A DNA stretch of 64,000 nucleotides from CAWBYL01 sp963793025 (GTDB lineage: Bacteria; Actinomycetota; Acidimicrobiia; Acidimicrobiales; Acidimicrobilacustridaceae), in the NCBI GenBank assembly GCA_963793025.1, contig CAWBYL010000001.1, forward strand, positions 310,001 through 374,000. The letters are read 5' to 3'. Below are positions 8,662-17,080 of this stretch, in pieces (position 1 is the stretch's first letter; each line of letters begins with the position of its first letter). The translations under genes and the position numbers were made by a program. A model generated the notes under the pieces. It saw only the letters and a list, made by a program, of their open reading frames with translations. It did no database searches and was not told where the DNA came from.

Positions 8662-9522
8662 ATGGCAAAAGAGCGGACGAGCGGGCGGCTCCTGCTGGAG
8701 GTTCTGGCAGGACTGGTCATCGGGACGATCGGACTGGTGGCCTGGGCCGGGTCCTCGTCCGCGTCTGAGCTCGACCAGCCCTCGCTCGGGCCCGCCCTCG
8801 ACCAGACCCTGAGCGCCGCCACCGCTCCTGTCGAGGAGGTCGGCCCGGCCGCGACCCTCGTGGTGGCCGGGATCGTGACGCCGGTGACCGAGCAGGTGCT
8901 GGCACCAGTCGCGGCCACCGCCGCTCCGCTCACCGCCCCCGTGACAGACGTCCTCACCCCCGTCATCGACACGGTCGAGGGCACCGTCATCGGCGTGACC
9001 GATGTGCTCCCCCCGCCCCCCGTCATGCCCGATCTGGGCCTCCCGCCCGTCACCGGCGTCGATGTCCCGAGCCTTCCCGGCGTCGATGTCCCGGCCGTGC
9101 CCGTCGTCGATCCCGCACCCCGGCCGAGCACGTCGGCCGAGGCGCAGCACGCCCTCGGCCATTCCTCCTCACCGGCGCCCGGAGCGACCGGGATCGCCCC
9201 CGTGCCGGCGGCCGACGCCCCGACGGCCCGCGCCGACGGGATGGTCTCCCGCCCGTCGCTGGACGCCTCGACGCTGACGTCATCACCCGCTGACGTCCCG
9301 AGCTCCCCCGGGGACGTGCCCTCCTCACCGCTCGGCAGTGGGCGGGCCACCCTCCCGTTGTCGTCCTCGTCGTCCAACACGCTCGGTCTCGGCTTTCTGC
9401 TGATCGCCGTGCTGGCCGGGGCCGCCGCCTTTGCTGTGGATCCCCGATCGAGACGGCTGTCGTTGTACGCGCTGCTGTCCCCACCGCAGCCCGTCTTCGC
9501 CATCGCCACACCACCCGGCTGA
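8662..9522 (+). CDS. Secreted or anchored Pro/Ser/Val-rich surface protein, unknown family
   Basis: 286 residues. The N-terminus (KERTSGRLLLEVLAGLVIG, then TIGLVAWAGSSSAS) is a signal peptide. The body is a low-complexity Val/Pro/Thr segment with recurring VTPV, PVTDVL and VDVP units, followed by a Ser/Pro stretch. Near the C-terminus comes a hydrophobic helix (LGLGFLLIAVLAGAAAFAV) with an Arg-rich DPRSRR stop-transfer. This suggests a cell-surface stalk anchored in the membrane. ATG 8662 is preferred to the upstream in-frame ATG because GTGGAG precedes it. It pairs with the Cys-repeat surface protein downstream. No homologous domain is recognised. Confidence 0.65.
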   Translation: MAKERTSGRLLLEVLAGLVIGTIGLVAWAGSSSASELDQPSLGPALDQTLSAATAPVEEVGPAATLVVAGIVTPVTEQVLAPVAATAAPLTAPVTDVLTPVIDTVEGTVIGVTDVLPPPPVMPDLGLPPVTGVDVPSLPGVDVPAVPVVDPAPRPSTSAEAQHALGHSSSPAPGATGIAPVPAADAPTARADGMVSRPSLDASTLTSSPADVPSSPGDVPSSPLGSGRATLPLSSSSSNTLGLGFLLIAVLAGAAAFAVDPRSRRLSLYALLSPPQPVFAIATPPG

Positions 9523-9591
9523 CCCTTCCGGCTTCGACGAAACCCATCGAAGCGGTGTCCCACCGGGACACCCCCACGGAAGGAAGTCATC

Positions 9592-10677
9592 ATGAACGTC
9601 ACCACCTTCGTTCGACGCGCGCTGTTCGTGCTCGTCTTCATCGTCGGCCTGTTCGGCATGGCCGCGGCGGCAAACGCCGCCGAGGCCGATCCCGCCTCCG
9701 AGCTGGCCTCTCTGACACCCACCCACATGACCGACCTGGCGGCCAGCACGGACGTGACCGCGTGCGGCATCGCCATCCTCGGCGACGCCGACTGCGGCAC
9801 CCGGTCGCCCTCCTCCGACGCACCGGCTCCCACCACCGTCGGCGTAATACCCATCAGCGCCGACACCGACGTGGCCGTCTGCGGCATCGGAGTCCTCGGC
9901 AACGGCACCTGCGGCACCACGCCAACCCGCCCCGCGCCGGCCCCGGTGACCGCCGGAATCGTGCCCGTCACCGCCGACACCGACGCCACCGTCTGCGGCA
10001 TCGGGATCCTCGGCGACGGCACCTGCGGCGCGGGAGCGTCCGTGGCCGACACCGCCCCCACCACCGTCGGCGTACTACCCATCAGCGCCGACGCCGACGC
10101 CACCGTCTGCGGCATCGGGATCCTCGGCGACGGCACCTGTGGCGCGGGAGCGTCCGTGGCCGACACCGCCCCCACCACCGTCGGCGTACTACCCATCAGC
10201 GCCGACACCGACGCCACCGTCTGCGGCATCGGAGTCCTCGGCAACGGCACCTGCGGCACCACGCCAACCGGCCCCGCGCCGGCCCCGGTGACCGCCGGGG
10301 ACGCGCCCGTCACCGCCGACACCGACGCCACCGTCTGCGGCATCGGGATCCTCGGCGACGGCACCTGCGGGAACGGCGATCCGAACGGCGAGAACCCGAG
10401 GGATCCCAACGCACCGACCGATCCCGGCGCCTCCACCGACCCCTCCGATTCGACGGACCCCATCGGCCCGGAGTCGACGACGGCGTCAGAGAACACGCCG
10501 AACCCGACGGCAGCGACGGGAGGTGATTCCGGGCTGCGCGCCGAGGCGGCCACCCCGATCTCGGTCGCTGGCACCCTGCCGTACACCGGGGCCCACGTCG
10601 GTGCTCTGGCCGCCCTGGCCGCAGCCATGCTGATCTTCGGCGCCATGCTCGCCTGGGTGACGTCGAACGCTGAGTGA
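9592..10677 (+). CDS. LPxTG surface protein with six chaplin-like Cys-pair repeats
   Basis: 361 residues. A signal peptide ends near ANA (28), then come six tandem repeats of 38 residues (about 50-260). Each has one CGIxxLGxxxCG motif, with Cys pairs at 58/68, 97/107, 135/145, 173/183, 211/221 and 249/259. A Pro/Thr/Asp linker, LPYTG (329-333) and a terminal hydrophobic helix follow. This is a sortase-type wall anchor, although the tail after the helix (VTSNAE) lacks the usual positive charges. The Cys spacing (C-x9-C) is shorter than in chaplins, but the Gly/Leu/Val content is similar. A role in a hydrophobic or disulfide-linked surface layer is inferred. Confidence 0.72.
   Translation: MNVTTFVRRALFVLVFIVGLFGMAAAANAAEADPASELASLTPTHMTDLAASTDVTACGIAILGDADCGTRSPSSDAPAPTTVGVIPISADTDVAVCGIGVLGNGTCGTTPTRPAPAPVTAGIVPVTADTDATVCGIGILGDGTCGAGASVADTAPTTVGVLPISADADATVCGIGILGDGTCGAGASVADTAPTTVGVLPISADTDATVCGIGVLGNGTCGTTPTGPAPAPVTAGDAPVTADTDATVCGIGILGDGTCGNGDPNGENPRDPNAPTDPGASTDPSDSTDPIGPESTTASENTPNPTAATGGDSGLRAEAATPISVAGTLPYTGAHVGALAALAAAMLIFGAMLAWVTSNAE
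9739..10371 (+). repeat. Six tandem 114-bp coding repeats
   Basis: The repeats encode the Cys-pair units of the surface protein. Successive first cysteines are 39, 38, 38, 38 and 38 residues apart. Units 3 and 4 are almost identical in DNA, which indicates a recent unit duplication. Units alternate between a TTP..PAPAPVTAG linker and an AGASVADTAPTTVG linker. Confidence 0.9.
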
Positions 10678-10689
10678 CGATCAGCGGCA

Positions 10690-10734
10690 CCCGACGGCCG
10701 GCCCGGGCTCCGCACCGACGGAGCCCGGGTCGGG
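10690..10734 (+). terminator. Strong hairpin terminator after the repeat protein gene
   Basis: CCCGGGCTCCG (10702-10712) pairs perfectly with CGGAGCCCGGG (10719-10729) around a 6-nt loop. Flanking CCCGAC/GTCGGG adds an outer stem. There is no T tract, as is usual in high-GC actinobacteria. Confidence 0.7.
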
Positions 10735-10789
10735 CGGACCGCTGGGAACGCACCCGCCCACGCCATGATGGGGCCCGGAGGTGCCGACC

Positions 10790-11671
10790 ATGGCCGACCG
10801 CGCAGCCGACGAGCAGATCGACGACCTCTACGACCTCGACCCCGGTGAGTTCACCGCGGCGCGCAACGCCCTGGCCAAACGGCTCAAGGGTGAAGGCCAC
10901 AAGGAGGTGGCCGCCACCGTGGCCAAGCTCCGGCGCCCGACGCTGGTGGCCTGGGCGATCAACCAGGTGGCCCGTCGCCAACCCGAAGCCGTCACGACAC
11001 TGATCGAGACGACGGAGGGGGTGGCCGCCGCCCAGAGCGACCTCCTGGCCGGCGGTGAACCCGCCGGTCTACGGGCCGCCCGCACCGCCCAACGCGCGGC
11101 GGCGGGCGTCGTCGTGGAGGCGGCCCGCACCTCTGCGGGGGGCCACCACGGCGACGCCATCACCGCCACGGTCGACGCCGCCCTGGCCGACGCGGACCTC
11201 GTCGGGCGATTGCAGGCGGGCACCCTCACCGACACCCTCGACGCCCCGTCCGGGTTCGGCTTCGCCCTCGACGCCGACCCAGGTCCGACCGCTCCTCGTC
11301 GTGGGCGCCGCGCGCCGTCGACCACGTCTCCGACGAAGACAGCACGCGAGGACGAAGGCGCCGACGACGATGCCGCGATCTCGGCCGCGGCTGCGGCCGA
11401 CCGGGCAAGGCTCGAGAAGGCCCTGGAGCAGGCCGTCCACGCGGTGGCCGCGGCCCGCGACGCCCTGGAGGCGGCCGAGGCGGAGGGCGACGAGGCGGCG
11501 GCCGCACTGATGGCCGCCCAGCAGCGGGCCGACCACACCGCCGGGGCCCGCCAGGAGGCGGCCGATGTGCTCGCTGCCGCTCAGGCCGAAGAGGAAGGTC
11601 TGGTCGCCCTGCTCGCCGGCGACCGGGTCCCGCGCCGAGGTCGGCTGGGCGGCGAAGATGGCAGTGGTTGA
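10790..11671 (+). CDS. Conserved actinobacterial protein, unknown function
   Basis: 293 residues. The N-terminal block LYDLDPGEFTAARNALAKRL, then LRRPTLVAWAINQVARRQPE, is a conserved actinobacterial signature without known function. The C-terminal third is a long Ala/Glu/Arg-rich coiled coil (about 200-280). There is no signal peptide, so it is cytosolic. ATG 10790 is chosen because GGAGG (10777-10781) is 8 nt upstream. It is followed 44 bp later by the DUF389 gene on the same strand. Confidence 0.7.
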   Translation: MADRAADEQIDDLYDLDPGEFTAARNALAKRLKGEGHKEVAATVAKLRRPTLVAWAINQVARRQPEAVTTLIETTEGVAAAQSDLLAGGEPAGLRAARTAQRAAAGVVVEAARTSAGGHHGDAITATVDAALADADLVGRLQAGTLTDTLDAPSGFGFALDADPGPTAPRRGRRAPSTTSPTKTAREDEGADDDAAISAAAAADRARLEKALEQAVHAVAAARDALEAAEAEGDEAAAALMAAQQRADHTAGARQEAADVLAAAQAEEEGLVALLAGDRVPRRGRLGGEDGSG

Positions 11672-11715
11672 GCGGTCTCTGACTCGGGTCCGCCGCCGTC
11701 GTCCCGAGAGCGAGC

Positions 11716-12789
11716 ATGGCCGACCAGACGCAGGACAACCACTACGGGGCCGGTGAGCCGGAGCTCACACCGCTCGGACGGGTCGTCGACTTCATCCGTG
11801 TGTCGGCCCGCCGCACCCCCGAACCCGATGCCGAGGCGGCCGTCGAGGAGCTGTTCCCCCGCCGCAACGAGCGGCTGGAGTACCTCGCCCGCTTCTCCGC
11901 CCTCATCGTCTTGTCGGCCGCCATCGCCGCTTTCGGGCTCCTCGCCGACTCGGCCGGGGTGGTGATCGGCGCCATGCTCGTCGCCCCCCTCATGACCCCG
12001 ATCCTGGCCGCGTCGGCCGCCACTGTGCGGGCGAACAACCGCGAGCTCGTGTTGTCCGTCGCCATCATCACCCTGGGCACGACGCTGGCCATCCTCGTCG
12101 GCTACCTCGTCGGTCTGGTGGCGGGGGACTCCATCTCGGGCACCGCCGACCTGCCGGGGGAGCTCGCTGCCCGCACCTATCCCGGGTTGCTCGATCTCGG
12201 CATCGCCGTCAGCGCCGGCGCCGCCGCCGGCTTCATCGTGCCCCGTCGATCCGCGGTGTCGGCGCTGCCCGGGGTCGGCATCGCCGTGGCCCTCGTGCCC
12301 CCCCTCGCCACCGTCGGGATCACCTGGGAGCTCGGGCGCTCCACCGACGCCCTGAACGCGCTCCTCCTCTTCCTCACCAACCTGGCCGCCATCGTCTTCT
12401 CGGCCTCGATCATGTTGCTGGTGTCGGGGTTCCGGCCCCACGTCCGGGTGTCGCACCGCATGCTGGCCATGCGGATGGCCATCACCCTCAGTGCCGTCAC
12501 CGCGGTGGCCATCCCCCTCGCCCTCCACTCGCGCACGTCGCTCGAGAACAGCCGTCTCAACCTGGTCGTGGCGCAGGTGGTCGCCGACTGGGACCAGACG
12601 GCCCAGGTCGTGAGCCTGGACGCCAAGATCACCGACGGCGTGAACCAGGTCGAGATGGTCGTGACCGGACCCAACGACCCCGACCAGGCCTGGACCCTGG
12701 CCGAGCAGATCCGGAACCGGACCGGTCGGCCGGTGCAGATGGACCTCCGCTACCAACAAGACGCCCGGTTCCAGGTCACCGCTCGATGA
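11716..12789 (+). CDS. DUF389 family integral membrane protein
   Basis: 357 residues with about six to seven predicted membrane helices between 58 and 275, including the DUF389 core GVVIGAMLVAPLMTPI and PGVGIAVALVPPLATVG. The C-terminal soluble domain (about 280-357) is a small alpha/beta unit. The family is widespread and its function unknown. It may be a transporter or membrane scaffold. Its stop overlaps the next gene as ATGA (12786-12789). Confidence 0.85.
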   Translation: MADQTQDNHYGAGEPELTPLGRVVDFIRVSARRTPEPDAEAAVEELFPRRNERLEYLARFSALIVLSAAIAAFGLLADSAGVVIGAMLVAPLMTPILAASAATVRANNRELVLSVAIITLGTTLAILVGYLVGLVAGDSISGTADLPGELAARTYPGLLDLGIAVSAGAAAGFIVPRRSAVSALPGVGIAVALVPPLATVGITWELGRSTDALNALLLFLTNLAAIVFSASIMLLVSGFRPHVRVSHRMLAMRMAITLSAVTAVAIPLALHSRTSLENSRLNLVVAQVVADWDQTAQVVSLDAKITDGVNQVEMVVTGPNDPDQAWTLAEQIRNRTGRPVQMDLRYQQDARFQVTAR

Positions 12790-14109
12790 GGAGGCTCGCC
12801 GGTCTCCTCGTGGTCGCCCTGACGGCCGGGGCGGGGCTCGTCGCCTGCCGCGACAGCAGTGGCGCCACCCCACCGGAGGCGGTGACGATCTTCGGTCCGT
12901 ACCGGGGGGCCGAAGCCGCCCTGTTCGTGTCCGACCTCGGAGACGTGGGCCCGGACCCAGGGGATCGAGATCCGCTACACGGGAACCGGCAACCTGGCGT
13001 CGGACCTGGTGTCGCGGATGGCCGACGCCGATCCGCCCGACATCGCCCTCGTGCCCCAACCAGGACTGGTGGCGTCGATGTTCGAATCCGGCGATCTGTC
13101 GGCGCTTTCCCCCGAGGTCGCCGCCGCCGCCGAGACGACGATGGCGCCTGACGCCCTGCGGCTGGGCGAGGTCGACGGCACCCAGGTCGCCTTCCCGTTC
13201 CGACTCAACGCCAAGAGCCTCGTGTGGTTTCGGCCGGCGGTGATGGAGAAGCTGGGACTGCAGGTCCCCACCACGCTCGGCGAGCTCGACCAACTCGTGC
13301 AGACCATCGCCGACCAAGGCATCACACCGTGGTGCTTCGGCATCGAGGCTCAGCGCTCCACCGGCTGGGCCGCCACCGACTGGGCCGAGGACCTGATCAT
13401 CCGGCAGTGGGGCACCGAGGTGTACCTCGGCTGGGTCAACGGTACGGTGCCGTTCTCCGACCCCCGCATCGCCGCCAGCTTCGCCTACTTCCGTGAACTG
13501 GTTCTCAACCCGCGGTTGGTGGCCGGTGGCACTCCCAGCGTGCTGCGCACCCCGGTCGAGACGGCCAACGCCCCGTTGTTCAGCGCCGAACCCGGCTGCG
13601 TGCTCTACCACGCACCGAGCTTCGCCGTCGGCTGGATGCCCTCGGGCACCAGTGTGGGCGCCGACGGCGGCGTCGACTTCTTCGTCCTCCCGCCGGCCAG
13701 CGGCACCGAGGGCTCCGCCCCCCTCGTGGTCGGCACCGACCTGGCGGTGTCGTTCGACCCGAGGCCCGAGGTGCAAGCGGTGATGGCTTACCTCGCCTCG
13801 CCCGACGCCGTGAGGACCTGGACCCGCGAAGGCGGGTTCCTCAGCCCGTCCGACGGCATCGACGTCACCAGCTACTCCGAGCAGACCCAACGGGTCCTGG
13901 CCCAGGCCCTGAGCGGCGAGACGGTGCTGGCGGTCGACGGTTCCGACGCCATGCCCCCGCTCATCGGCAGCGACCAGTTCTGGACGCAGATCACCGCCTG
14001 GATCGGCTCCAACGTCACCTACGACGAGATGGCCGCCACCCTCGACGCCGCCCGGCCGCCGCCCGGCTCGTCGTCGGCGGGGAGCCTTCCCCCACCGGAC
14101 GCCCCCTAG
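12786..14109 (+). pseudogene. Extracellular sugar-type solute-binding lipoprotein, one frameshift
   Basis: The first frame gives a lipoprotein signal with lipobox GLVAC (MRRLAGLLVVALTAGAGLVA, then C21) and the start of a family 1 binding protein (VTIFGPYRGAEAALFVSDL). The second frame continues ETWARTQGIEIRYTGTGNLA through to the C-terminus. Removing one G at 12939-12940 joins them as SDL-ETWARTQGIEIRY and yields a 440-residue protein of normal length for carbohydrate ABC binding proteins. No permease or ATPase genes are adjacent. Given the similar single-base lesions elsewhere, a sequencing error is at least as likely as a true mutation. Confidence 0.8.
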
Positions 14110-14138
14110 GCCTTCCTCGCCACCACAGCGGCCGAGAC

Positions 14139-14792
14139 CTAGGGCATCCGTCCCGTCTCGTAGGCCCAGATGGCGATCTCCACCCGGTTCCGCGCGCCGA
14201 GCTTGTTCATCAGGCTGGCCACGTGTGTCTTGACGGTGCTCATGGAGATGTACAGCTCCTCGGCGATCTCGGCGTTGGTGCGGCCCCGGGCCACCGTGGT
14301 CAGCACTTCCTCTTCCCGCTCGGTGAGGGGCTCGACCGGTTGCACGACGGAGCCGTCCACCACGCCGGCCGTGAAGGCCTCCAGGAGGCGGACGGTGATG
14401 CTGGGCGCGATGAGGGCATCGCCGTCGGCGGCGGCGTGAACGGCCTGGACCAGCAGTTCGGGACCGGCGTCTTTGAGGAGGAAACCCCGGGCCCCCGCCT
14501 TGAGCGCGTCGTGCACGTACTCGTCGAGGTCGAAGGTGGTGATGACCACCACGGCCAGCGGATCGGCGACGCCGGGGCCAGCCAGCAGACGAGTGGCCTC
14601 GATGCCGTCCAGCTCTGGCATCCGGACGTCGAAGAGACCGACGTCGGGCCGCAGACGATGAGCCAGCTCGACCGCCTGGCGTCCGTCGACGGCCTGACCC
14701 ACCACCTCGATGTCGGGCTGGGCGTCGAGAATCATGCCGAGCCCGACCCGGACCAGATCGTGGTCGTCGGCGATCAGCACCCGGATGGTCAC
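14139..14792 (-). CDS. NarL/LuxR-family response regulator
   Basis: 217 residues. The receiver domain starts RVLIADDHDLVRVGLGMIL with phosphoacceptor Asp55 in GLFDVRMPELDG. The C-terminal HTH is LTEREEEVLTTVARGRTNAE, followed by EELYISMSTVKTHVASLMNKLGA. It is a DNA-binding regulator phosphorylated by the adjacent kinase. The GTG at 14792 overlaps the kinase stop (GTGA), showing co-translation. The probable target is the divergent membrane gene at 16064 or the operon itself. Confidence 0.93.
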   Translation of the reverse strand: MTIRVLIADDHDLVRVGLGMILDAQPDIEVVGQAVDGRQAVELAHRLRPDVGLFDVRMPELDGIEATRLLAGPGVADPLAVVVITTFDLDEYVHDALKAGARGFLLKDAGPELLVQAVHAAADGDALIAPSITVRLLEAFTAGVVDGSVVQPVEPLTEREEEVLTTVARGRTNAEIAEELYISMSTVKTHVASLMNKLGARNRVEIAIWAYETGRMP

Positions 14793-15967
14793 GATCGGCC
14801 TCCCGAACGGGGCAGAACAGCAGTGACCGCCCATCCCCCCTGGGGTCGGGGCCCGGCGGCGAAGGTGCCCCCCAGGAGGGCCATCCGCTCGGACATCCCC
14901 GTGAGCCCGAAGCCGCCATCGGTGGCCGTCGAGGCTGCGCGGCCGTCATCGGCGACGGAGACCCTCACTGCGTCCCGGTCGCCGACCACCCGGACGTCGA
15001 CGCGGCTCGCCCCCCGAGCATGGCGGTGAGCGTTGGTGACCGACTCCTGAACGAGCCGGAACACCGCGGCGCCGACCGCCGGCTCCAGCGCCTCGAGATC
15101 GCCGGTCAACTCGACATCGATCGGCAGCCGGGCCGCCGGGTCACGAGCCAGCCGCTCGACGTCGGCCACGCCGGGCACCGGTGCCCGCTCGGCCTCGGCG
15201 CCGTCCCGGAGGATCCCGACGATGGCGCGCATCTCGACCAGGGAGCGGCTGGCAGCCTCCTCGATGACCCGCAGCACCGCCACGGCCTGGTCCGGATCCG
15301 TGGCGGCCACCGCCTGCCCCGCCTGGGCCTGGATGACGATGCCCGACACGTGGTGGGCCACCGTGTCATGCAGCTCCCGAGCCAGCTCCTCGCGCTCCCG
15401 CAGGCGCACCTGCTCGGTCTGGCGGCGCCGGGACGTGGACTGGATGCGCACCGCCGCCCCCAGGGCCGCCGGGAACATCAAGAAGCCGGCACCGACCACG
15501 ATGGACACACCGCTGCTGTCGTAGAAGGGCTCACGCCCGACGTGCTCGGCCAGCACGACGACCAGACCCACGACTGCCGCCCGCCCCGACGCCCACCGGC
15601 ACAGCGAGTACGGGAAGAGGAGCACGCACGCCGTGGCGAGGAGCACTTCGTACTCCCGACCGAGGGCATCGGGACCCAACCCGGCAAGGGTCTGGGCCGA
15701 GAAGGCCACGACCGTCGCGGCCAGCGGGTGCGAGCGCCGCCACAGCAGGGCGACCACGCACACCAGCGCCAGCGCGATGGAGTATGCCGGCCACGGGACG
15801 TCGTCCTGAAGGAGACCCTCGGCCACGGCGACCGGCACCAGCACGGCCACCAGGGCGACGTCCCACCAGGGGCGGGGCGGCGCCGGCACGGACGGCTCCG
15901 CCCACAGGGCTCTCACGGTGCTCCCGATCACGACGACCAGCGTAGAGAACGGCGAGTGACCGCCCAT
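14789..15967 (-). CDS. NarL-type two-component sensor histidine kinase
   Basis: 392 residues. Four to five membrane helices lie between about 36 and 175. The HisKA_3 dimerisation segment is ARELHDTVAHHVSGIVIQAQ with phosphoacceptor His200. The ATPase domain includes RLVQESVTNAHRHARGA and VSVADDGR, and ends with GGFGLTGMSERMALLGG. The compact membrane sensor with almost no outer loop suggests it senses a membrane-associated cue. ATG 15967 is the first sensible start before the helices. Confidence 0.92.
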   Translation of the reverse strand: MGGHSPFSTLVVVIGSTVRALWAEPSVPAPPRPWWDVALVAVLVPVAVAEGLLQDDVPWPAYSIALALVCVVALLWRRSHPLAATVVAFSAQTLAGLGPDALGREYEVLLATACVLLFPYSLCRWASGRAAVVGLVVVLAEHVGREPFYDSSGVSIVVGAGFLMFPAALGAAVRIQSTSRRRQTEQVRLREREELARELHDTVAHHVSGIVIQAQAGQAVAATDPDQAVAVLRVIEEAASRSLVEMRAIVGILRDGAEAERAPVPGVADVERLARDPAARLPIDVELTGDLEALEPAVGAAVFRLVQESVTNAHRHARGASRVDVRVVGDRDAVRVSVADDGRAASTATDGGFGLTGMSERMALLGGTFAAGPRPQGGWAVTAVLPRSGGRS

Positions 15968-16063
15968 CGGCCGAAAGGACCATCGCCCCTCCCCCGTTCG
16001 GCCGGGTCCGATGGGGCCGATCCCCCGATGACCGCCAGCGGTCGTCGGTCCCACGATGGCTCC

Positions 16064-16783
16064 ATGACCTCGACACTGCAGACGCGACCCGCCAGCGACC
16101 ACCGCCGCCCCGTGATCGACCGGGCCACCTCACGCCGCCACCGGGCCGGCGGCGTGGCGGCCCTGGTGAAAGCGGCGACCTACCTCATCGGCTTCGTTGT
16201 CCTCGGCGCCTACCTGGCCCCCGAAGGGTTCGGTGACACATCGCCGGCCGAGTCGGTGAGCTTCCTCGTCGAGCACCAGTCGGTGCTCTACGCCTGGAAC
16301 ACCGTGCTCTACCTCGTGGGCGGCGGGGCGCTGCTCGTGCTCGTCCTCGCGCTGCACGAGCAGCTGGGCCCGGTCCCCGACCTGCTCCGCCGGGTGACCA
16401 CCGCCGTGGGCCTCCTGTGGTCCGGGCTCCTCGTGGCCAGTGGGCTCATCGCCCTGGTCGGCCAGACCGCGGTGGTCGAGCTCCACGGGACGGACCCGGA
16501 GCAGGCGGCGACGGTGTGGGCGTCGCTGCACGCCGTGCAGGAGGCGTTCGGCGGGGGTATCGAGCTGGTCGGTGGGGTCTGGGTCCTCCTGCTCGCCGGG
16601 GCCGGTCTCCGGTGGGGCGTGCTCGGTCGGCGCCTGAGCGGGCTGGGTGTGGTGATCGGTGCCGCCGGAGTAGCCACCCTGGTACCGGCGCTCGAGCCAC
16701 TCGCCGCGGTCTTCGGCATCGGCTTCATCGCCTGGTACATCGGGATCGGGGTGCACCTGCTGCGGTCGGATCCGACCCGCTGA
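16064..16783 (+). CDS. DUF4386-like multispanning membrane protein
   Basis: 239 residues with about six hydrophobic helices: AALVKAATYLIGFVVLGAYL, a helix with YAWNTVLYLVGGGALLVLVL, LLWSGLLVASGLIALVG, and three more to the C-terminus. The order resembles DUF4386 proteins, which have no known activity. It is divergent from the histidine kinase, with 96 bp between the two starts, so it is a plausible target of that two-component system. Confidence 0.6.
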   Translation: MTSTLQTRPASDHRRPVIDRATSRRHRAGGVAALVKAATYLIGFVVLGAYLAPEGFGDTSPAESVSFLVEHQSVLYAWNTVLYLVGGGALLVLVLALHEQLGPVPDLLRRVTTAVGLLWSGLLVASGLIALVGQTAVVELHGTDPEQAATVWASLHAVQEAFGGGIELVGGVWVLLLAGAGLRWGVLGRRLSGLGVVIGAAGVATLVPALEPLAAVFGIGFIAWYIGIGVHLLRSDPTR

Positions 16784-16807
16784 GTACCCCGGCGTGGCCC
16801 ATCAGGC

Positions 16808-16841
16808 GAGATCCGGCCGGAGCCTTCCTCCGCCGGATCTC
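16808..16841. terminator. Bidirectional hairpin after the DUF4386-like gene
   Basis: GAGATCCGG (16808-16816) pairs with CCGGATCTC (16833-16841), with an additional inner CGGAG/CTCCG stem. It lies 25 bp after the plus-strand stop. Confidence 0.65.
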
Positions 16842-16849
16842 GCTGGGGC

Positions 16850-17035
16850 GGCCAGGTGGCGGCGATGGCGTCGAGGACCTCGAGCCGCGTCGAGCGCCGG
16901 GCGGGGATGAACGAGGCCAGGCCGCCGAGGCGGAGATGAGGGCCGACTCCGGGCGCACCATTCGCTGAACCGCCTGTCGGTCATGCCCATGATGCGCAGC
17001 AGCCCCAACTCCCGTCGGCGCTCGAGGACGGACGG
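16850..17035 (-). pseudogene. Remnant of an FtsX/MacB-type ABC permease C-terminus
   Basis: Three minus-strand fragments in different frames are recognisable: ERRRELGLLRIMGMTDRQ, AVQRMVRPESALISA, and GLASFIPARRSTRLEVLDAI. These are the conserved pieces around the third helix and the C-terminus of FtsX-like permeases. About 80 residues of membrane segment between the second and third are missing. The gene is therefore a deletion remnant with a frame break, not just a sequencing error. No matching ATPase is nearby. Confidence 0.65.
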
Positions 17036-17080
17036 CGACCGTCCTGTGCCCCGGAATTCGTTGAAGGATTGCCGGGGCAA

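Noticed and set aside
9592..10677. Annotation as a true chaplin
   Set aside because: Cys spacing is C-x9-C and the repeat unit is 38 residues, unlike the chaplin domain. Only a general resemblance can be claimed.
8646..10766. A 706-codon minus-strand frame over the repeat proteins
   Set aside because: Its repeats mirror the plus-strand repeats. The plus strand has signal peptide, cysteines and LPYTG.
12786..13151. Two separate genes in place of one frameshifted binding protein
   Set aside because: The first frame has only the lipoprotein signal and the fold start, and the second lacks a start and signal. One base joins them into a normal-length protein.
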